From positions 2,728,001-2,792,000 of the forward strand of contig NZ_CP019893.1 in assembly GCF_002156705.1 (NCBI RefSeq): DNA of 64,000 bases. The letters are read 5' to 3'. This DNA is from Natrarchaeobaculum aegyptiacum (GTDB taxonomy: Archaea > Halobacteriota > Halobacteria > Halobacteriales > Natrialbaceae). Every line of letters starts with the position of its first letter. Positions within the stretch are counted from its first letter, which is position 1. Below are positions 50,066 through 60,005 of this stretch, piece after piece. The translations under genes and the position numbers were made by a program. The notes under the pieces are model-generated. The model saw only the letters and a list, made by a program, of their open reading frames with translations. It had not been told where the DNA came from and ran no database searches.

Positions 50066-50320
50066 GCGTACGGGTCGGCCGTAACAACGGGTTCTGGCTC
50101 GTCCAGACAGTGCATTTGATATTGCGTTAATTGGTTTATCGGCCGTGGGCGGCTACACCTGACGACTCTCGGCGAACTAGTCGAAGCTCTGGTCACCGGT
50201 CGAAGTGATGGCTGCCCGCCGACGGCACCGCTGTCAACCGATCGAGTTTCGGCTCGAGAAGTCGTGGCTGGCCGGACTGAAACCGAAGAAAACCGAAAAC
50301 GGACGACTTGAGTTTGCTCC

Positions 50321-51190
50321 CTACTCTTCGCGCAGTTCTTTGACCTTCTCGATGTTCCAGGCGAACCCGCGTCCGTCCTCGGTGGGGGTCTCGAGTGCGA
50401 ACGGCAGGTCACGCAGGTCTGGGTGGTTGACGATCGCACGCATCCCGTCCTCGCCGATGTAGCCCTCGCCGATGTGGGCGTGTTCGTCCTTGTGGGTGCC
50501 GACGTCGTGTTTCGAGTCGTTGAGGTGGATGTACTCGAGGTACTCGAGGCTGACTTCCTCGTCGAAGCGCTCGACGGTCTCGTCGACGGCTTCGGGCGTC
50601 GTGAGGTCGTTGCCCGCGACGAGCGTGTGAGCGGTGTCGATACAGATGCCGATATCGGTCTCCGTGCGCTCGATGATCCCGGCGAGTTCCGAGAATTCGC
50701 CGCCGAGTTTGGTGCCGCTGCCGGCGTCGGATTCGATGAGCAACTGGACGCCCTCGGGAACGTCGAGGTCGTCGATCACGCCCGCGGCGTTGTCCAGTCC
50801 GCCTTCGACGCCAGCGCCGGTATGGGCCCCGAGGTGGGTGTTGACGTACGGGACGCCGAGTCGTTCGGCAGCGTCGAGTTCGGCCTGCAGCGACGAGATC
50901 GACTTCTCGCGCAGGTCTTCCTTCGGGGTACAGAGGTTGACGAGATAGGCCGAGTGAATCACCCACGGCCCTTCGAGCAGTTCGTCGGATTCCTCTCGGA
51001 AACCCGCTGCAGCCTCGTCACTAATTTCTGGTTCGGCCCAGACCTGCGGCGAGGTCGTGAAAATCTGCCCGCAGTTGCCGCCGAAGGCGAGCTGGCGATG
51101 AACTGCGTTGCGAACGTCGTCGTACGGCGGCGTCTCCTCGTCCGAAGAGACCCGCGAGCCGGAAATCGAAACGTGTGCGCCGACTTTCAT
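50321..51190 (-). CDS. nfo: Endonuclease IV (AP endonuclease)
   Basis: 289 residues, TIM barrel with the trinuclear zinc site residues in [64 protein letters not shown] and ETPTEDG. The enzyme cuts DNA 5' to abasic sites in base-excision repair. The first residues [11 protein letters not shown] are the conserved family start. All expected metal ligands appear present. The gene stands alone, with 83 bases to the lipoate-ligase-like gene upstream in window coordinates. Confidence 0.95.
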   Translation of the reverse strand: MKVGAHVSISGSRVSSDEETPPYDDVRNAVHRQLAFGGNCGQIFTTSPQVWAEPEISDEAAAGFREESDELLEGPWVIHSAYLVNLCTPKEDLREKSISSLQAELDAAERLGVPYVNTHLGAHTGAGVEGGLDNAAGVIDDLDVPEGVQLLIESDAGSGTKLGGEFSELAGIIERTETDIGICIDTAHTLVAGNDLTTPEAVDETVERFDEEVSLEYLEYIHLNDSKHDVGTHKDEHAHIGEGYIGEDGMRAIVNHPDLRDLPFALETPTEDGRGFAWNIEKVKELREE

Positions 51191-51272
51191 GGCTTCCCGT
51201 CAGTACCGGGTCGTGATAGGTACTTCGGACCCGTCCGCTGGCCTGCCGCTTCGAGTCTCCTCTCGGAGGCGA

Positions 51273-52106
51273 CTACTGCTCGCTCGCCTCGAGTACCTCG
51301 CGCTCGCGAATCCACGCGTCTGCTCCGTACTTGCGCTCGGCAAGGTCGCCCGCGGCCTCGAGTTCGGCTGCGTCCCAGTCGCCCTCGTCGGCGTCGCACC
51401 ACTCCCCGAGCGCTTCGGCGAGCGTCTCGACTGCCTCCTCGCGATCGATCCCAGCCTGCTCGCGGATACTCGTCACCCGGTCGGTGAACGTCGCAGGCTC
51501 GAGGTCGGCGTCGAAGACCCCGACGTGGTGTCCGGGCTCGAGGTCGTAGCTGATCGAGCCGTGCTGGATCACGACGTCGCGCTGGCGGTACTGGGCGTTG
51601 CCGCTTACCTTCCCCGCATCGTCACCGCCCGCGGGCGCGACCACGTCGTGGGCCGGGTTGATGTCTCGAAGGTAGCAAGAGGGCTGGTGGATCGAAGGCT
51701 GTTCGCTGCCTGCGAAGTCGGCGTCGACGCCCATCCGCTGGAGTCCCTCGAGAATTGGCTCACAGAAGAGCGCGTAGCAGTCCATGAGGTCGCCGGGGAC
51801 TTCGTCTGCGGGAGCGACGATCGTATAGGAAATGTCGGCGTGTCGGTCGTGGTAGATCCCACCGCCACCGGTCTGGCGACGGGTGACGTCGATCCCCTCG
51901 CGCTCGCAGTAGTCCCAGTCGACCGAATCGGCTTCCTGTCGGTAGCCCAGCGAGAGCGTGCTCGGTTCCCACGAGTAGACGCGGACGGTCCGGAGTCCGT
52001 CCTCGAGCGCCGTCGTCGCGGCGACCTCCTCGAGTGCCATCTGGGTTGGCCCGTCGCGAATGCCGTCCCTGATCAGTCGCCACTCCCGATCGGCGAGTTC
52101 GGTCAT
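51273..52106 (-). CDS. Lipoate-protein ligase A-like protein
   Basis: 277 residues, biotin/lipoate ligase (BPL/LplA/LipB) fold. Visible: MALEEVAATTALEDGLRTVR, YSWEPSTLSLGYRQEADSVD, TRRQTGGGGIYHDRHADISY (the RRxxGGGxxxH motif) and KVSGNAQYRQRDVVIQHGSI. The lysine in GKVSGNAQ is the usual catalytic one. It attaches lipoate or octanoate to the lysine of E2/GcvH domains, or serves as an amidotransferase. ATG 52106 (MTELADREW) fits. The long open frame upstream in the same frame is a shadow of the GTPase gene. Confidence 0.87.
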   Translation of the reverse strand: MTELADREWRLIRDGIRDGPTQMALEEVAATTALEDGLRTVRVYSWEPSTLSLGYRQEADSVDWDYCEREGIDVTRRQTGGGGIYHDRHADISYTIVAPADEVPGDLMDCYALFCEPILEGLQRMGVDADFAGSEQPSIHQPSCYLRDINPAHDVVAPAGGDDAGKVSGNAQYRQRDVVIQHGSISYDLEPGHHVGVFDADLEPATFTDRVTSIREQAGIDREEAVETLAEALGEWCDADEGDWDAAELEAAGDLAERKYGADAWIREREVLEASEQ

Positions 52107-52219
52107 GTCCGATGAGTGATCGCCCAGCGGCAAAGCGGTTGCGTCCCGGATGGGACGTGGAGGGTTGGGAGAGCTGATCGGATGGGAAATTCCGGTCGAG
52201 ACCCGAGAGTTGGTGGCGC

Positions 52220-53419
52220 TCAGTTGGTCGTGATGACCTCGATCACGTCGCGCGCCTCGACCTCGTAATCCTTGCCGAGTTGTCGGTTGCTCCGGCAGTC
52301 GATCGCGTGGAGGAACCCGTCGCCGATGTCCGAGTGGAGGCTGTAGGCGAAGTCTTCTGCGGTCGAATTCGGCGGGATCAGGTAGCAGTCGGGGAGTACC
52401 TCGCCGCGTTCGTTGCCCAGTCCGTTCGCACCGCCGGGGAAGACGGGGACGACGCCCAGCACGTCGAACAGCGCGGTCTCGAGAGCCGCCTGAACACCGG
52501 TCGCGCCGTATTCGCCGAGGAACTCTCGGATCTGTTCGAGTCCCTGTTCTTGCTCGTCGGAGACGTCGCCGACGATTTCGAAGTCGTCGTCGCCGGGGCG
52601 GTAGTCGACGACACCGGCCTTGTCCGCCGACTTGAGTGCCTTCTCTGCGTGAGCGCTGCAGGGGACGATCGTCAGATGCTCGTAGTCGGGATCGGTCGTG
52701 ATCTCCTCGTAGTTTTCCTGGGCCTCGGGGGTGTCCATCTTGTTCGCCGCGATCACCATCGGCTTGGTTTCCTTGCGGATCTCCCGTGCCAGCTCGAGTC
52801 TGTCCTCGTCGTCCCACTCGGAAGGGTCGAAACCAACGTCGGTCCGGCGGATGAGGAGTTTGATCTCGTCTTCGTTCGTCTTGAACGCGCTCATCTGCTC
52901 GGCGAGTTCTTCCTCGATCTTGTCGTCCTCGGTCGTATAGCCCGACTCGTAGCGCTCGATGCCCTTCTCGAGGATGCCGAGGTACCACTGGTCGAGTTCT
53001 TCCTCCAGGAACGCGATGTCGTCTCGCGGGTCGTGCCCGTCGGTGGCCTCGCCCTCGAGGTCGGTTTTGCCGGAGAAGTCGACGACGTGGACGAGGACGT
53101 CGGTCTCGTTCAGGTCGGTCAGGAACTGGTTGCCAAGTCCCGCGCCCTCGTGAGCGCCGGGGATGAGGCCGGCGACGTCGACGAGTTTCGTCGGGACGAA
53201 GCGAGTGCCGTGGTCGCAGTAGCCCACGTTCGGGGTACACTCTTCGTCGAATTCGGGGGCTGCACATTCGACGCGGACGTAGGCCTCACCGACGCTCGGG
53301 TCGATGGTCGTGAACGGGTACGCGCCCTCGGGCACGTCGTTCATCGTCGCGGCGTTGAAGAACGAGGACTTGCCGACGGAGGGTTTGCCGACGAGTCCGA
53401 TCCGGTAGCTCTTGCTCAT
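52220..53419 (-). CDS. ychF: YchF/OLA1-like translation-associated GTPase
   Basis: 399 residues. P-loop GKPSVGKSSFF (about 11-21), the switch-region YPFTTIDPS, G3 DVAGLIPGAHEGAGLGN, the NxxD site NKMD near residue 216 and a C-terminal TGS domain (DFAYSLHSDIGDGFLHAI). This is the archaeal relative of YchF/OLA1, an Obg-family ATPase/GTPase linked to ribosomes and stress. Start MSKSYRIGLVGKP at ATG 53419 is conserved. It is divergent from the ABC operon across 165 bases. Confidence 0.9.
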   Translation of the reverse strand: MSKSYRIGLVGKPSVGKSSFFNAATMNDVPEGAYPFTTIDPSVGEAYVRVECAAPEFDEECTPNVGYCDHGTRFVPTKLVDVAGLIPGAHEGAGLGNQFLTDLNETDVLVHVVDFSGKTDLEGEATDGHDPRDDIAFLEEELDQWYLGILEKGIERYESGYTTEDDKIEEELAEQMSAFKTNEDEIKLLIRRTDVGFDPSEWDDEDRLELAREIRKETKPMVIAANKMDTPEAQENYEEITTDPDYEHLTIVPCSAHAEKALKSADKAGVVDYRPGDDDFEIVGDVSDEQEQGLEQIREFLGEYGATGVQAALETALFDVLGVVPVFPGGANGLGNERGEVLPDCYLIPPNSTAEDFAYSLHSDIGDGFLHAIDCRSNRQLGKDYEVEARDVIEVITTN

Positions 53420-53584
53420 TGCTTCTCGCAGGGCCGGCCCAACTAAACTGGTTTTGTTCCATCGACGCCGTGTCACGGGGATGCGTATCACGTCGATCGA
53501 CCCTCCTCGAATTCGATGGCTACCGGGCTGTAACCCGGGGCTACTACCCATCGATTATACCCCCACCGCCGTCGTACCAGCCCC

Positions 53585-54649
53585 ATGGCGACGATCGAAC
53601 TCGCCGACCTCACGAAACGGTACGGCGACACCGTCGCGAACGACGAGGTCAGCTTCGCGGTCGACCGCGGCGAAATCTTCGGCTACCTCGGGCCCAACGG
53701 CGCGGGCAAGACCACCACGATTCGACTCCTGCTCGGCCTCATCAGACCCACGTCCGGAACCGCCAGCATTCTGGGTGCCGATATCCGTGATCGACGGGCG
53801 CTGACGCAGGCCAAGGCCAACCTCGGATACCTGCCCGACTCGCTCGGGTTCGACGAGCGACTGACCGGCAACCAGGCGCTCGATCACTTCGCGCGGATGC
53901 GCGGCGACGAGCGCCGCGAGGAACTCCTCGAGTTATTCCACCCGCCGCTCGATCGCCGGATCGAGGACTACTCTCACGGGAACAAGCGAATGCTGGGGAT
54001 CGTTCAAGCGTTTATGCACGACCCGGATCTGGTCATCATGGACGAACCAACCTCCGGGCTCGACCCGCTCAAACAGGATCGCCTCTACGCCTTCCTCGAG
54101 GACGAGCGGGACGCTGGCACCACGATTTTCTTCTCGTCGCACATTCTGAGCGAAGTCCAGCGTATCTGCGACCGGGTCGGCATCATCCGCGAGGGCGAAC
54201 TCGTCGCTCTCGAGGACGTAGCGTCCCTGCTCGACCGAAGCGGGAAGGAAGTCCGGGTGCACTTCGCGAGCCCGGTCGACGACGATCGGTTCGTCACGCC
54301 GGAGATGATCGACGTCGAGGTCGTCGACGCCAGCGTCCAGTTCACTTACACCGGCGAGATCAGGCCACTGCTCGAGCACCTCGTCCAGTTCGACGTCAAC
54401 GACGTCCACATCGGGGATCCGCAACTCGAGACGATCTTCAAGCACTACTACGCGGGCGCGGCCGACGAAGAGGTGACTGGCGACGAGACTGGGATGACCG
54501 GCGACGACGCCACTGGAACGGGAGAACCAGCGGGTGGCACCACTCCTGCGAGCGGCGACGGCCACCGCAGCGGTGAGCAGTCGATGCCGGCCGACGGGGA
54601 CGACCAGTCGATGCCGGCCGATACGGACGACTCCTCGAGTGATCCGTGA
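53585..54649 (+). CDS. ABC-type multidrug/export system ATP-binding protein
   Basis: 354 residues. Walker A GPNGAGKTTT (residues 37-46), the C-loop YSHGNKRMLG in place of LSGGQ, Walker B DLVIMDEPTSGLDP and the H-loop SSHILSEVQRICDRVG. It belongs to the ABC-2 exporter class. From about residue 300 there is an unusual hydrophilic tail rich in G, D, S and T with QSMPAD repeated twice, likely disordered. The stop overlaps the first permease start by one base (TGATG), so the three genes are one operon. Substrate unknown. Confidence 0.9.
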   Translation: MATIELADLTKRYGDTVANDEVSFAVDRGEIFGYLGPNGAGKTTTIRLLLGLIRPTSGTASILGADIRDRRALTQAKANLGYLPDSLGFDERLTGNQALDHFARMRGDERREELLELFHPPLDRRIEDYSHGNKRMLGIVQAFMHDPDLVIMDEPTSGLDPLKQDRLYAFLEDERDAGTTIFFSSHILSEVQRICDRVGIIREGELVALEDVASLLDRSGKEVRVHFASPVDDDRFVTPEMIDVEVVDASVQFTYTGEIRPLLEHLVQFDVNDVHIGDPQLETIFKHYYAGAADEEVTGDETGMTGDDATGTGEPAGGTTPASGDGHRSGEQSMPADGDDQSMPADTDDSSSDP

Positions 54650-55437
54650 TGGCCACGACCGCACTCTTGCGCCTCGAGTCCCGGGGATATTTCCGGAGTT
54701 CGCTCGTCCTCGTGGCGCTCTTTGCGATCGTCGGCGTCTTCCTGTTCGCCGCGTTCCCGGGGTTCGCAGACGAGGCCGAACTCATCGAGGAGGCGTTCCC
54801 GCCGTTTCTGGCCGGGCTACTCGGGTTCGAGGCGCTGCACACGATCGAGGGGTTCGTCTCGGGTTACGTCTACCCGTTGCTCTGGATCGTGTTCGCGGGG
54901 ATCTACGTCGCCTACCTCAGCGCCGGGACGGTCGTGCGGGACGTTCGTGAGCGCCGGATGGACCTCACCCTCTCGTATCCCATCTCTCGGGAATCGGTGG
55001 TCCTCCAGAAGGTGGCGGCTCTCTGGGTCCCGCTCGTCGTGTTGAACGTGGGGCTGATCGCCGTCGTCTTCGCCGGCGTGACCGTCCTCGGGGAGTCGAT
55101 CGATCCCGTCGCACTCGCGATGGTTCACCTGCTGTCGATCCCCTACCTGCTGGTCTGTGCCGGCATCGGCATCGTGCTCTCGGTGACCCTCGACCGGATC
55201 GAGACGGCGCAGGTGAGCGCACTCGGCCTCGTCTTCGTCCTCTGGCTGGTCGAAGGGCTCTCCGAGATGGACCCAGATTACGAGTGGCTCGGCGTCGTCG
55301 CCCCCAGCCGGTACTACGACCCGTCGGCCATTCTCGTCCACGGAGAGTACGCCTACGCCGACGCCGGGATCCTCCTGATCGCCTTCCTCGCTCTCCTCGC
55401 CGTCGCGATCGTGATCTTCACGCGGAGGGATCTCTGA
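54649..55437 (+). CDS. ABC-2 type permease (first copy)
   Basis: 262 residues with six membrane segments. N-terminal MATTALLRLESRGYFRSSLV, then FLFAAFPGFADEAELIEEAF, LHTIEGFVSGYVYPLLWI, the cytoplasmic RRMDLTLSYPISRESVVLQK and the DYEWLGVVAPSRYYDPSAIL loop before the last helix. It pairs with the ATPase upstream. It has exactly the same length as the next gene and is its tandem duplicate. ATG 54649 was chosen over GTG 54646. Confidence 0.87.
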   Translation: MATTALLRLESRGYFRSSLVLVALFAIVGVFLFAAFPGFADEAELIEEAFPPFLAGLLGFEALHTIEGFVSGYVYPLLWIVFAGIYVAYLSAGTVVRDVRERRMDLTLSYPISRESVVLQKVAALWVPLVVLNVGLIAVVFAGVTVLGESIDPVALAMVHLLSIPYLLVCAGIGIVLSVTLDRIETAQVSALGLVFVLWLVEGLSEMDPDYEWLGVVAPSRYYDPSAILVHGEYAYADAGILLIAFLALLAVAIVIFTRRDL

Positions 55438-56225
55438 TGAGCGCGACGGCGATCCTCCGCCTCGAGTCCAGGAAGCGGGTTCGGGGTTCGGTCGCGCTCG
55501 TGGTCGCACTCGGCCTGCTCGCGGCGATGTACTTCTCGATCTTCCCCAGTTTCGAAGACGAGGTCGACGACGTGATGGAGGCGTTCCCGGAGTACTTCTT
55601 CGACATATTTGGCATCGAGGCGTTGCACACGATCGAGGGGTTCATCGCCGCCGAGATCTACTCGTTCTTCTGGATCGTCCTCGTCGGAATCTACTTCGCG
55701 TACATCGGGGCCGGGCTGATCGCGACCGACATCGACGAGCGACGGATGGACCTCACCCTCTCGTACCCGATCTCTCGCGAGTCGGTCATCCTCCAGAAGG
55801 TGGCAGCGCTCTGGGTCCCGCTGGTCGTGCTCAACGTCGCGGTTCCCGCCGTGGTCTACGTGGGTGCGCTCGCGATCGGCGAGTCGTTCGACCCCGTCGC
55901 GCTCGCGATGGTCCACCTGCTGTCGATCCCCTACCTGCTGGTCTGTGGCGCCATCGGCCTCCTCCTCTCGGTGGTCGCTCCACGAGTCCGGACGGCACGC
56001 GCGGCCGCGATCGTCCTCGTGTTCGTCCTGTGGTTGATCGACGGCGTCTCGCGGCTCGACGACGATTACGAGTGGATCGGCGTCGTCACCCCGAGCCGGT
56101 ACTACGACGAAACGGCGATCCTCGTCCGCGAGGAGTACGCCTACGGCGACGCCGGAGTCCTCCTGATCGTCTTCCTCGTCTTGCTCGCCGTCGCCGTCCT
56201 GACGTTCTCCCGCCGGGACCTCTAG
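55437..56225 (+). CDS. ABC-2 type permease (second copy)
   Basis: 262 residues. MSATAILRLESRKRVRGSVA, then AMYFSIFPSFEDEVDDVMEA, LHTIEGFIAAEIYSFFWIV, RRMDLTLSYPISRESVILQK and DYEWIGVVTPSRYYDETAIL line up residue for residue with the first copy. The two may form the heterodimeric channel. The ATG overlaps the previous TGA by one base. The open frame upstream of it is a shadow of the first permease. The central segment is the most conserved part at DNA level. Confidence 0.87.
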   Translation: MSATAILRLESRKRVRGSVALVVALGLLAAMYFSIFPSFEDEVDDVMEAFPEYFFDIFGIEALHTIEGFIAAEIYSFFWIVLVGIYFAYIGAGLIATDIDERRMDLTLSYPISRESVILQKVAALWVPLVVLNVAVPAVVYVGALAIGESFDPVALAMVHLLSIPYLLVCGAIGLLLSVVAPRVRTARAAAIVLVFVLWLIDGVSRLDDDYEWIGVVTPSRYYDETAILVREEYAYGDAGVLLIVFLVLLAVAVLTFSRRDL

Positions 56226-56309
56226 GCCGAGCAGTTTCTCGAGCACTGACCAGTCACTGGCGGCGACCAAAGGCCCGGGGTCTATCCAGACTGGCCGTGT
56301 GGAACGGGT

Positions 56310-57401
56310 ATGCCACCGGATCGACGAACCGTACTCGAGGTCGCCGGCGGAACACTCTCGACAGCGACTCTTGCTAGCCTCGGATCGTCAATCGTCGCAG
56401 CACAGGACGACGAGCTCGAACAACCGGACGACGACGGGAACGACGGGGACGACGGAGACGACGGCCCCGATGACGGGGACAGCGACGACCCTGTCGACGA
56501 AGACGCCCTTCCCGACTACAGCCGCTGGCTCGTCCTCGAGGACGGCGCTCTCGAGTTCACCGCGATCGACTGGGACGCCGTCGGCGAGGACGTCCGGGCC
56601 GAACTCGAGGCGGCCGAGGGGGTCGAGGACGACCCGGACGTTCCGTCGGAGTACGAGGCCGACCCGATGGTCGTCCTCCCCTCGGAGGGGCTGTACTCGT
56701 CGTACCTCCTCGTCACCCTCTCGCTCGGTCAGTACGGGCTCGGGCGGCTGCTCGAGCCGGAGGCCTTCGAGACGACGGTCGAGGACCTCGTGGTAGTCAA
56801 CGACGTGACCGTCGCCGCCGGCGAGGTCGACGCCGACGAGATCGACGGTCAGCTCACCGCCGACCCCGACAACGGCTTCGCCACGCAGTTCGAGCAGACC
56901 GACGAGATCGACGGTGCCGACGTCTACGCGCCGGTCGAGACCGAGGACGTTCCGGAGCAGGTCGCGATCGCCGTCGACGACGAGACCATCGTGATCGCCG
57001 ACCGCGAGGCAGACGACGACCCGGTCGCGACGCTCGAGACGGTCCTCGAGGCTGAAGCCGGCGATGGTGACCGTGCGGCCGACGAGGCCGACGTCGCGTG
57101 GCTACTCGAGGCCGCCGGCGACGGGGACGCGGTCGTCGGTGCCTACGGTGAGCCGACCACGGGTGACGACGGACTCGTCGGCCCCGAGTTCGAGGCGCTG
57201 GCCGACGCCGAGGGAATCGTCGTCTCGACCACTCCCGAGGACGAGGAGGCCGCCACCGGCACCCTCGCGGCCATCCTCCCGGACCCCGACGAGGACCCAC
57301 TCCTGGACAGCCTCGGTATCTCGGCCGACGAACGCTCGTTCTCGCTCGAAGACGGCAACGTGACGGTCTCGGCGCGGTGGGAAGAACTCGAGGAGCTGTA
57401 G
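56310..57401 (+). CDS. Tat-exported acidic protein of unknown function
   Basis: 363 residues. MPPDRRTVLEVAGGTLSTAT has the twin-arginine (DRRTVLE) export signal; the signal region ends near VAAQ. An Asp/Gly-rich linker (residues 33-62) leads to a soluble domain containing DYSRWLVLEDGALEFTAIDW, YLLVTLSLGQYGLGRLLEPE, EQVAIAVDDETIVIADREAD and a C-terminal SLEDGNVTVSARWEEL. I recognise no family; it is probably a surface or cell-wall-associated protein typical of haloarchaea. TATA-like sequences upstream were not clear. Confidence 0.7.
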   Translation: MPPDRRTVLEVAGGTLSTATLASLGSSIVAAQDDELEQPDDDGNDGDDGDDGPDDGDSDDPVDEDALPDYSRWLVLEDGALEFTAIDWDAVGEDVRAELEAAEGVEDDPDVPSEYEADPMVVLPSEGLYSSYLLVTLSLGQYGLGRLLEPEAFETTVEDLVVVNDVTVAAGEVDADEIDGQLTADPDNGFATQFEQTDEIDGADVYAPVETEDVPEQVAIAVDDETIVIADREADDDPVATLETVLEAEAGDGDRAADEADVAWLLEAAGDGDAVVGAYGEPTTGDDGLVGPEFEALADAEGIVVSTTPEDEEAATGTLAAILPDPDEDPLLDSLGISADERSFSLEDGNVTVSARWEELEEL

Positions 57402-57434
57402 CTCTCGTTGCTGACGATCGACGTAAATCGCCGG

Positions 57435-57662
57435 TCAGCGCTCTCGACGCTCGCGGTCGGCGAGGATCGTCGCCGCGACTCGCTCCCCGGAGCTAACTGC
57501 CCCCTCCATGAAACCGGACCACTCGAGTGCCGTCTCAGAGCCAGCCCCGAGGACGACCACCTCGAGGGCGGTGTCGGACAACTCCCTCGCCGCCGTGAGT
57601 CCGGCGAGTCCCGCACCGACGACGCCGACGTCGTAGCGCTCGATCGTTCGAGAATCCGGCAT
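57435..57662 (-). pseudogene. Amine-oxidase gene reduced to its two ends by internal deletion
   Basis: A 75-codon frame joins an N-terminal FAD-binding segment, YDVGVVGAGLAGLTAARELS, directly to a C-terminal segment, GSETALEWSGFMEGAVSSGE, that belongs near the end of flavin-containing amine oxidases. Family members are over 400 residues, so about 350 have been lost in frame, with all the substrate domain. The join lies at VVVLGAGSE. No enzyme activity is possible. It lies between the exported-protein gene and thiolase. Confidence 0.75.
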
Positions 57663-57808
57663 ATCCGGTCACTGACCCACCGCGAAAATAGCGTTTGGTG
57701 TTGCGATTCCCGGATCTGGTCGGGTCGAGCCCTGTCTGGCCAGCGTACGCTCTCGCTGACCGTCGCTCACGTCGTTCGCGAAGAGACCAAAAGTCCTCGG
57801 TCAGGAAG

Positions 57809-58951
57809 CTACGGCAAGGAGAACTCGATCGCCGCACCCTGGCCGAAGCCGACACACTCGGTCGCGATCCCGCGCTCGACGCCGCGGCGGTTCATCTCGT
57901 GGACCAGCGTCACCGGCAGGCGCGCACCCGAACAGCCAAGCGGGTGTCCGATCGCGATTGCGCCACCGTTGACGTTCAACTGATCGTCCGGAATTCCGAG
58001 TTCACGCTGGGAGTAGATCGTCTGGCTCGCGAACGCCTCGTTGATCTCGAAGAGGCCGTAGTCGTCGATCGTCCGGCCTGCGCGCTCGAGCAGGCCCTCG
58101 GTGGCCGGGACCGGCCCGACGCCCATGATCGTCGGATCGACGCCCGCGACGTAGCTGGTGCCGACCTCCGCGAGGATCTCGAGTCCGTTTTCCTCTGCGT
58201 AGGCGCGGCTCGTCAGCAGGACGCCGGCGGCACCGTCGGCGATCTGGGAGGCGTTGCCCGCGGTGACGGTTCCGCCCTCCTTGAACACGGGTGGGAGGTC
58301 GGCGAGTTTCTCGGCGGTCGTCCCCGGCCGGATGCCCTCGTCCTCGTCGTGCACGCCGTCGTCAGTCTCGAGAGGGACGATCTCGTCGTCGAAGCGGCCT
58401 TCCTCCGTGGCTTCGACCGCCCGTTGCTGGCTGCGCGCGCCGTACTCGTCTTGCTCCTCGCGGCTGACGTCGTACTCTTCGGCGACCTTCTCGGCGGTCA
58501 TCCCCATCATCAGGTTGCGCATGCCGTACTCCTCGTCGAGTTTCGGGTGCATCTCGCCGCTTTCGGCGGCACCCATCTTCACCCGGCTCATGCTCTCGAC
58601 GCCGCCTGCAAAGACGACCTGCTGGCGACCAGCGGCGATCGAGTCGGCGGCACCGATAATCGCCTGCGCGGAGGAAGCACACTGGCGATCGACCGTCGTC
58701 GCGGGCACGCTCTCGCCGAGTTCCGAGAAGAGGGCAATCTGACGGGCAATGTTCGTTCGCTGTTCGCCTCGCTGCTGGGCACAGCCCCACATCAGGTCGT
58801 CGACGTCGTCGGGATCGACACCCGTCTCCTCGAGCATGGCGTTTACCAGCGGAATCGAGAGGTCTTCGCTCCGGATATCAGCGAGTGCGCCGTCCTCGCG
58901 TCCCTGTGCGGTTCGTACTGCGCTCACGATGACCGGTGTCGTGTCGGACAT
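57809..58951 (-). CDS. Acetyl-CoA acetyltransferase (thiolase)
   Basis: 380 residues. Nucleophile cysteine in [12 protein letters not shown]; the NEAFAS loop; [16 protein letters not shown] with the catalytic histidine; and [15 protein letters not shown] with the second cysteine at the end (one F replaces the usual G in the GGGQG turn). Thiolase joins two acetyl-CoA or cleaves 3-ketoacyl-CoA; here it could feed acetoacetyl-CoA to mevalonate/isoprenoid synthesis or complete beta-oxidation. ATG 58951 ([17 protein letters not shown]) is the conserved start. Confidence 0.92.
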   Translation of the reverse strand: MSDTTPVIVSAVRTAQGREDGALADIRSEDLSIPLVNAMLEETGVDPDDVDDLMWGCAQQRGEQRTNIARQIALFSELGESVPATTVDRQCASSAQAIIGAADSIAAGRQQVVFAGGVESMSRVKMGAAESGEMHPKLDEEYGMRNLMMGMTAEKVAEEYDVSREEQDEYGARSQQRAVEATEEGRFDDEIVPLETDDGVHDEDEGIRPGTTAEKLADLPPVFKEGGTVTAGNASQIADGAAGVLLTSRAYAEENGLEILAEVGTSYVAGVDPTIMGVGPVPATEGLLERAGRTIDDYGLFEINEAFASQTIYSQRELGIPDDQLNVNGGAIAIGHPLGCSGARLPVTLVHEMNRRGVERGIATECVGFGQGAAIEFSLP

Positions 58952-59166
58952 GAACGATCATTACCTACCGTCTATCAAATAGGTACGTACTCCGGAAACA
59001 TGGCACAGGCTCCCTCGTCCTTTCGCAACTGCTCGAGGGCCCGAAACTGGACGATTTGCCTCGAGCCGTGGTGGACCGCCGATTCCGTCCACGAACGACT
59101 CCCGTCGGCCATCGGTCGACTGTGGGGCGTGTGCACGCACTGGTGGGGCCTGCCCGAATACGTGTG

Positions 59167-59174
59167 TTTTATAA
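59167..59174 (+). promoter_or_regulatory. TATA box of the rpl21e operon
   Basis: TTTTATAA, 30-37 bases upstream of the L21e ATG. Confidence 0.6.
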
Positions 59175-59203
59175 CCGTCACCGGCCAACGGCGTCGTACG
59201 ACT

Positions 59204-59512
59204 ATGCCGAACTCTAACGGCCCACGTCAGGGAACCCGGAACAAACTCGCGAACAAGCCTCGAGAGCGCGGTACGTCCCCGCCACAGCGCGCGATTCAGG
59301 AGTACGAGGAGGGCGAGACCGTCCACCTCAAGATCGACCCGAGCGTGCAGGACGGTCGCTTCCACCCGCGTTTCGACGGCCTCACCGGCGAAGTCGTCGG
59401 CAAGCAAGGGAAGGCCTTCAAGGTCCGCATCAACGACGGCGGCAAGGAGAAGACGGTAATCGTCACTGCCGCCCACCTGCGCGCACAGGACCGATCCGAA
59501 GACCGCGTCTAG
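59204..59512 (+). CDS. rpl21e: Large-subunit ribosomal protein L21e
   Basis: 102 residues, [20 protein letters not shown] at the start, then [20 protein letters not shown] and a KOW-like loop [20 protein letters not shown]. This is archaeal L21e, a 50S protein. Its stop is one base before the rpoF ATG. The long open frame stretching back through the thiolase gene is a shadow; homology and the TATA box fix ATG 59204. Confidence 0.94.
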   Translation: MPNSNGPRQGTRNKLANKPRERGTSPPQRAIQEYEEGETVHLKIDPSVQDGRFHPRFDGLTGEVVGKQGKAFKVRINDGGKEKTVIVTAAHLRAQDRSEDRV

Positions 59513-59513
59513 C

Positions 59514-59870
59514 ATGACGATCTTCAAGGAGATCGTCGACGAGGAGTACCTCACCGTCTCGGAGGCGAAAGAGCTCCTCGCCGACATCGAGGCCGAACGC
59601 GCACTGGACGAAGAGCGCGAACTGCGCTACGAACTCGCCCGTGCGATCGAGCACGTCAATCGATTCGCCGTCCTCGATCCCGAGGACGCGCAGGCGCTCG
59701 CCAACGACCTGCAGGAACTCGAGAAGGTCGACGAGCCGACGGCCTACAAGATCGCGAACCTCCTGCCGCGCAACCGGGACGAACTCCGCTCGGTGTTCGC
59801 CCAGCAGCGATACTCGCTGTCCGGGGACGAACTCGACGAGATCCTCAACCTCGTTGCCCAGTACGCCTGA
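59514..59870 (+). CDS. rpoF: DNA-directed RNA polymerase subunit F (Rpb4)
   Basis: 118 residues, MTIFKEIVDEEYLTVSEAKE then helical HVNRFAVLDPEDAQALANDL, KIANLLPRNRDELRSVFAQQ and a final DELDEILNLVAQYA. RpoF/Rpb4 pairs with subunit E (Rpb7) to form the RNA polymerase stalk. It directly follows rpl21e, an order conserved through euryarchaea. Length and the HRDC-like helices match the family. Confidence 0.94.
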   Translation: MTIFKEIVDEEYLTVSEAKELLADIEAERALDEERELRYELARAIEHVNRFAVLDPEDAQALANDLQELEKVDEPTAYKIANLLPRNRDELRSVFAQQRYSLSGDELDEILNLVAQYA

Positions 59871-60005
59871 CGACGGGTTCTCCCGACGCTCGCGTCTCCG
59901 TGGTTCTCACAGACTGACGGTCGGACTCGATCAGCGAGCCGCCGCGGTCGCGACACGAAAACGGAACCGTGTTTGGGCGTTCTGACTCCGAGCCGACTCT
60001 TTAAG

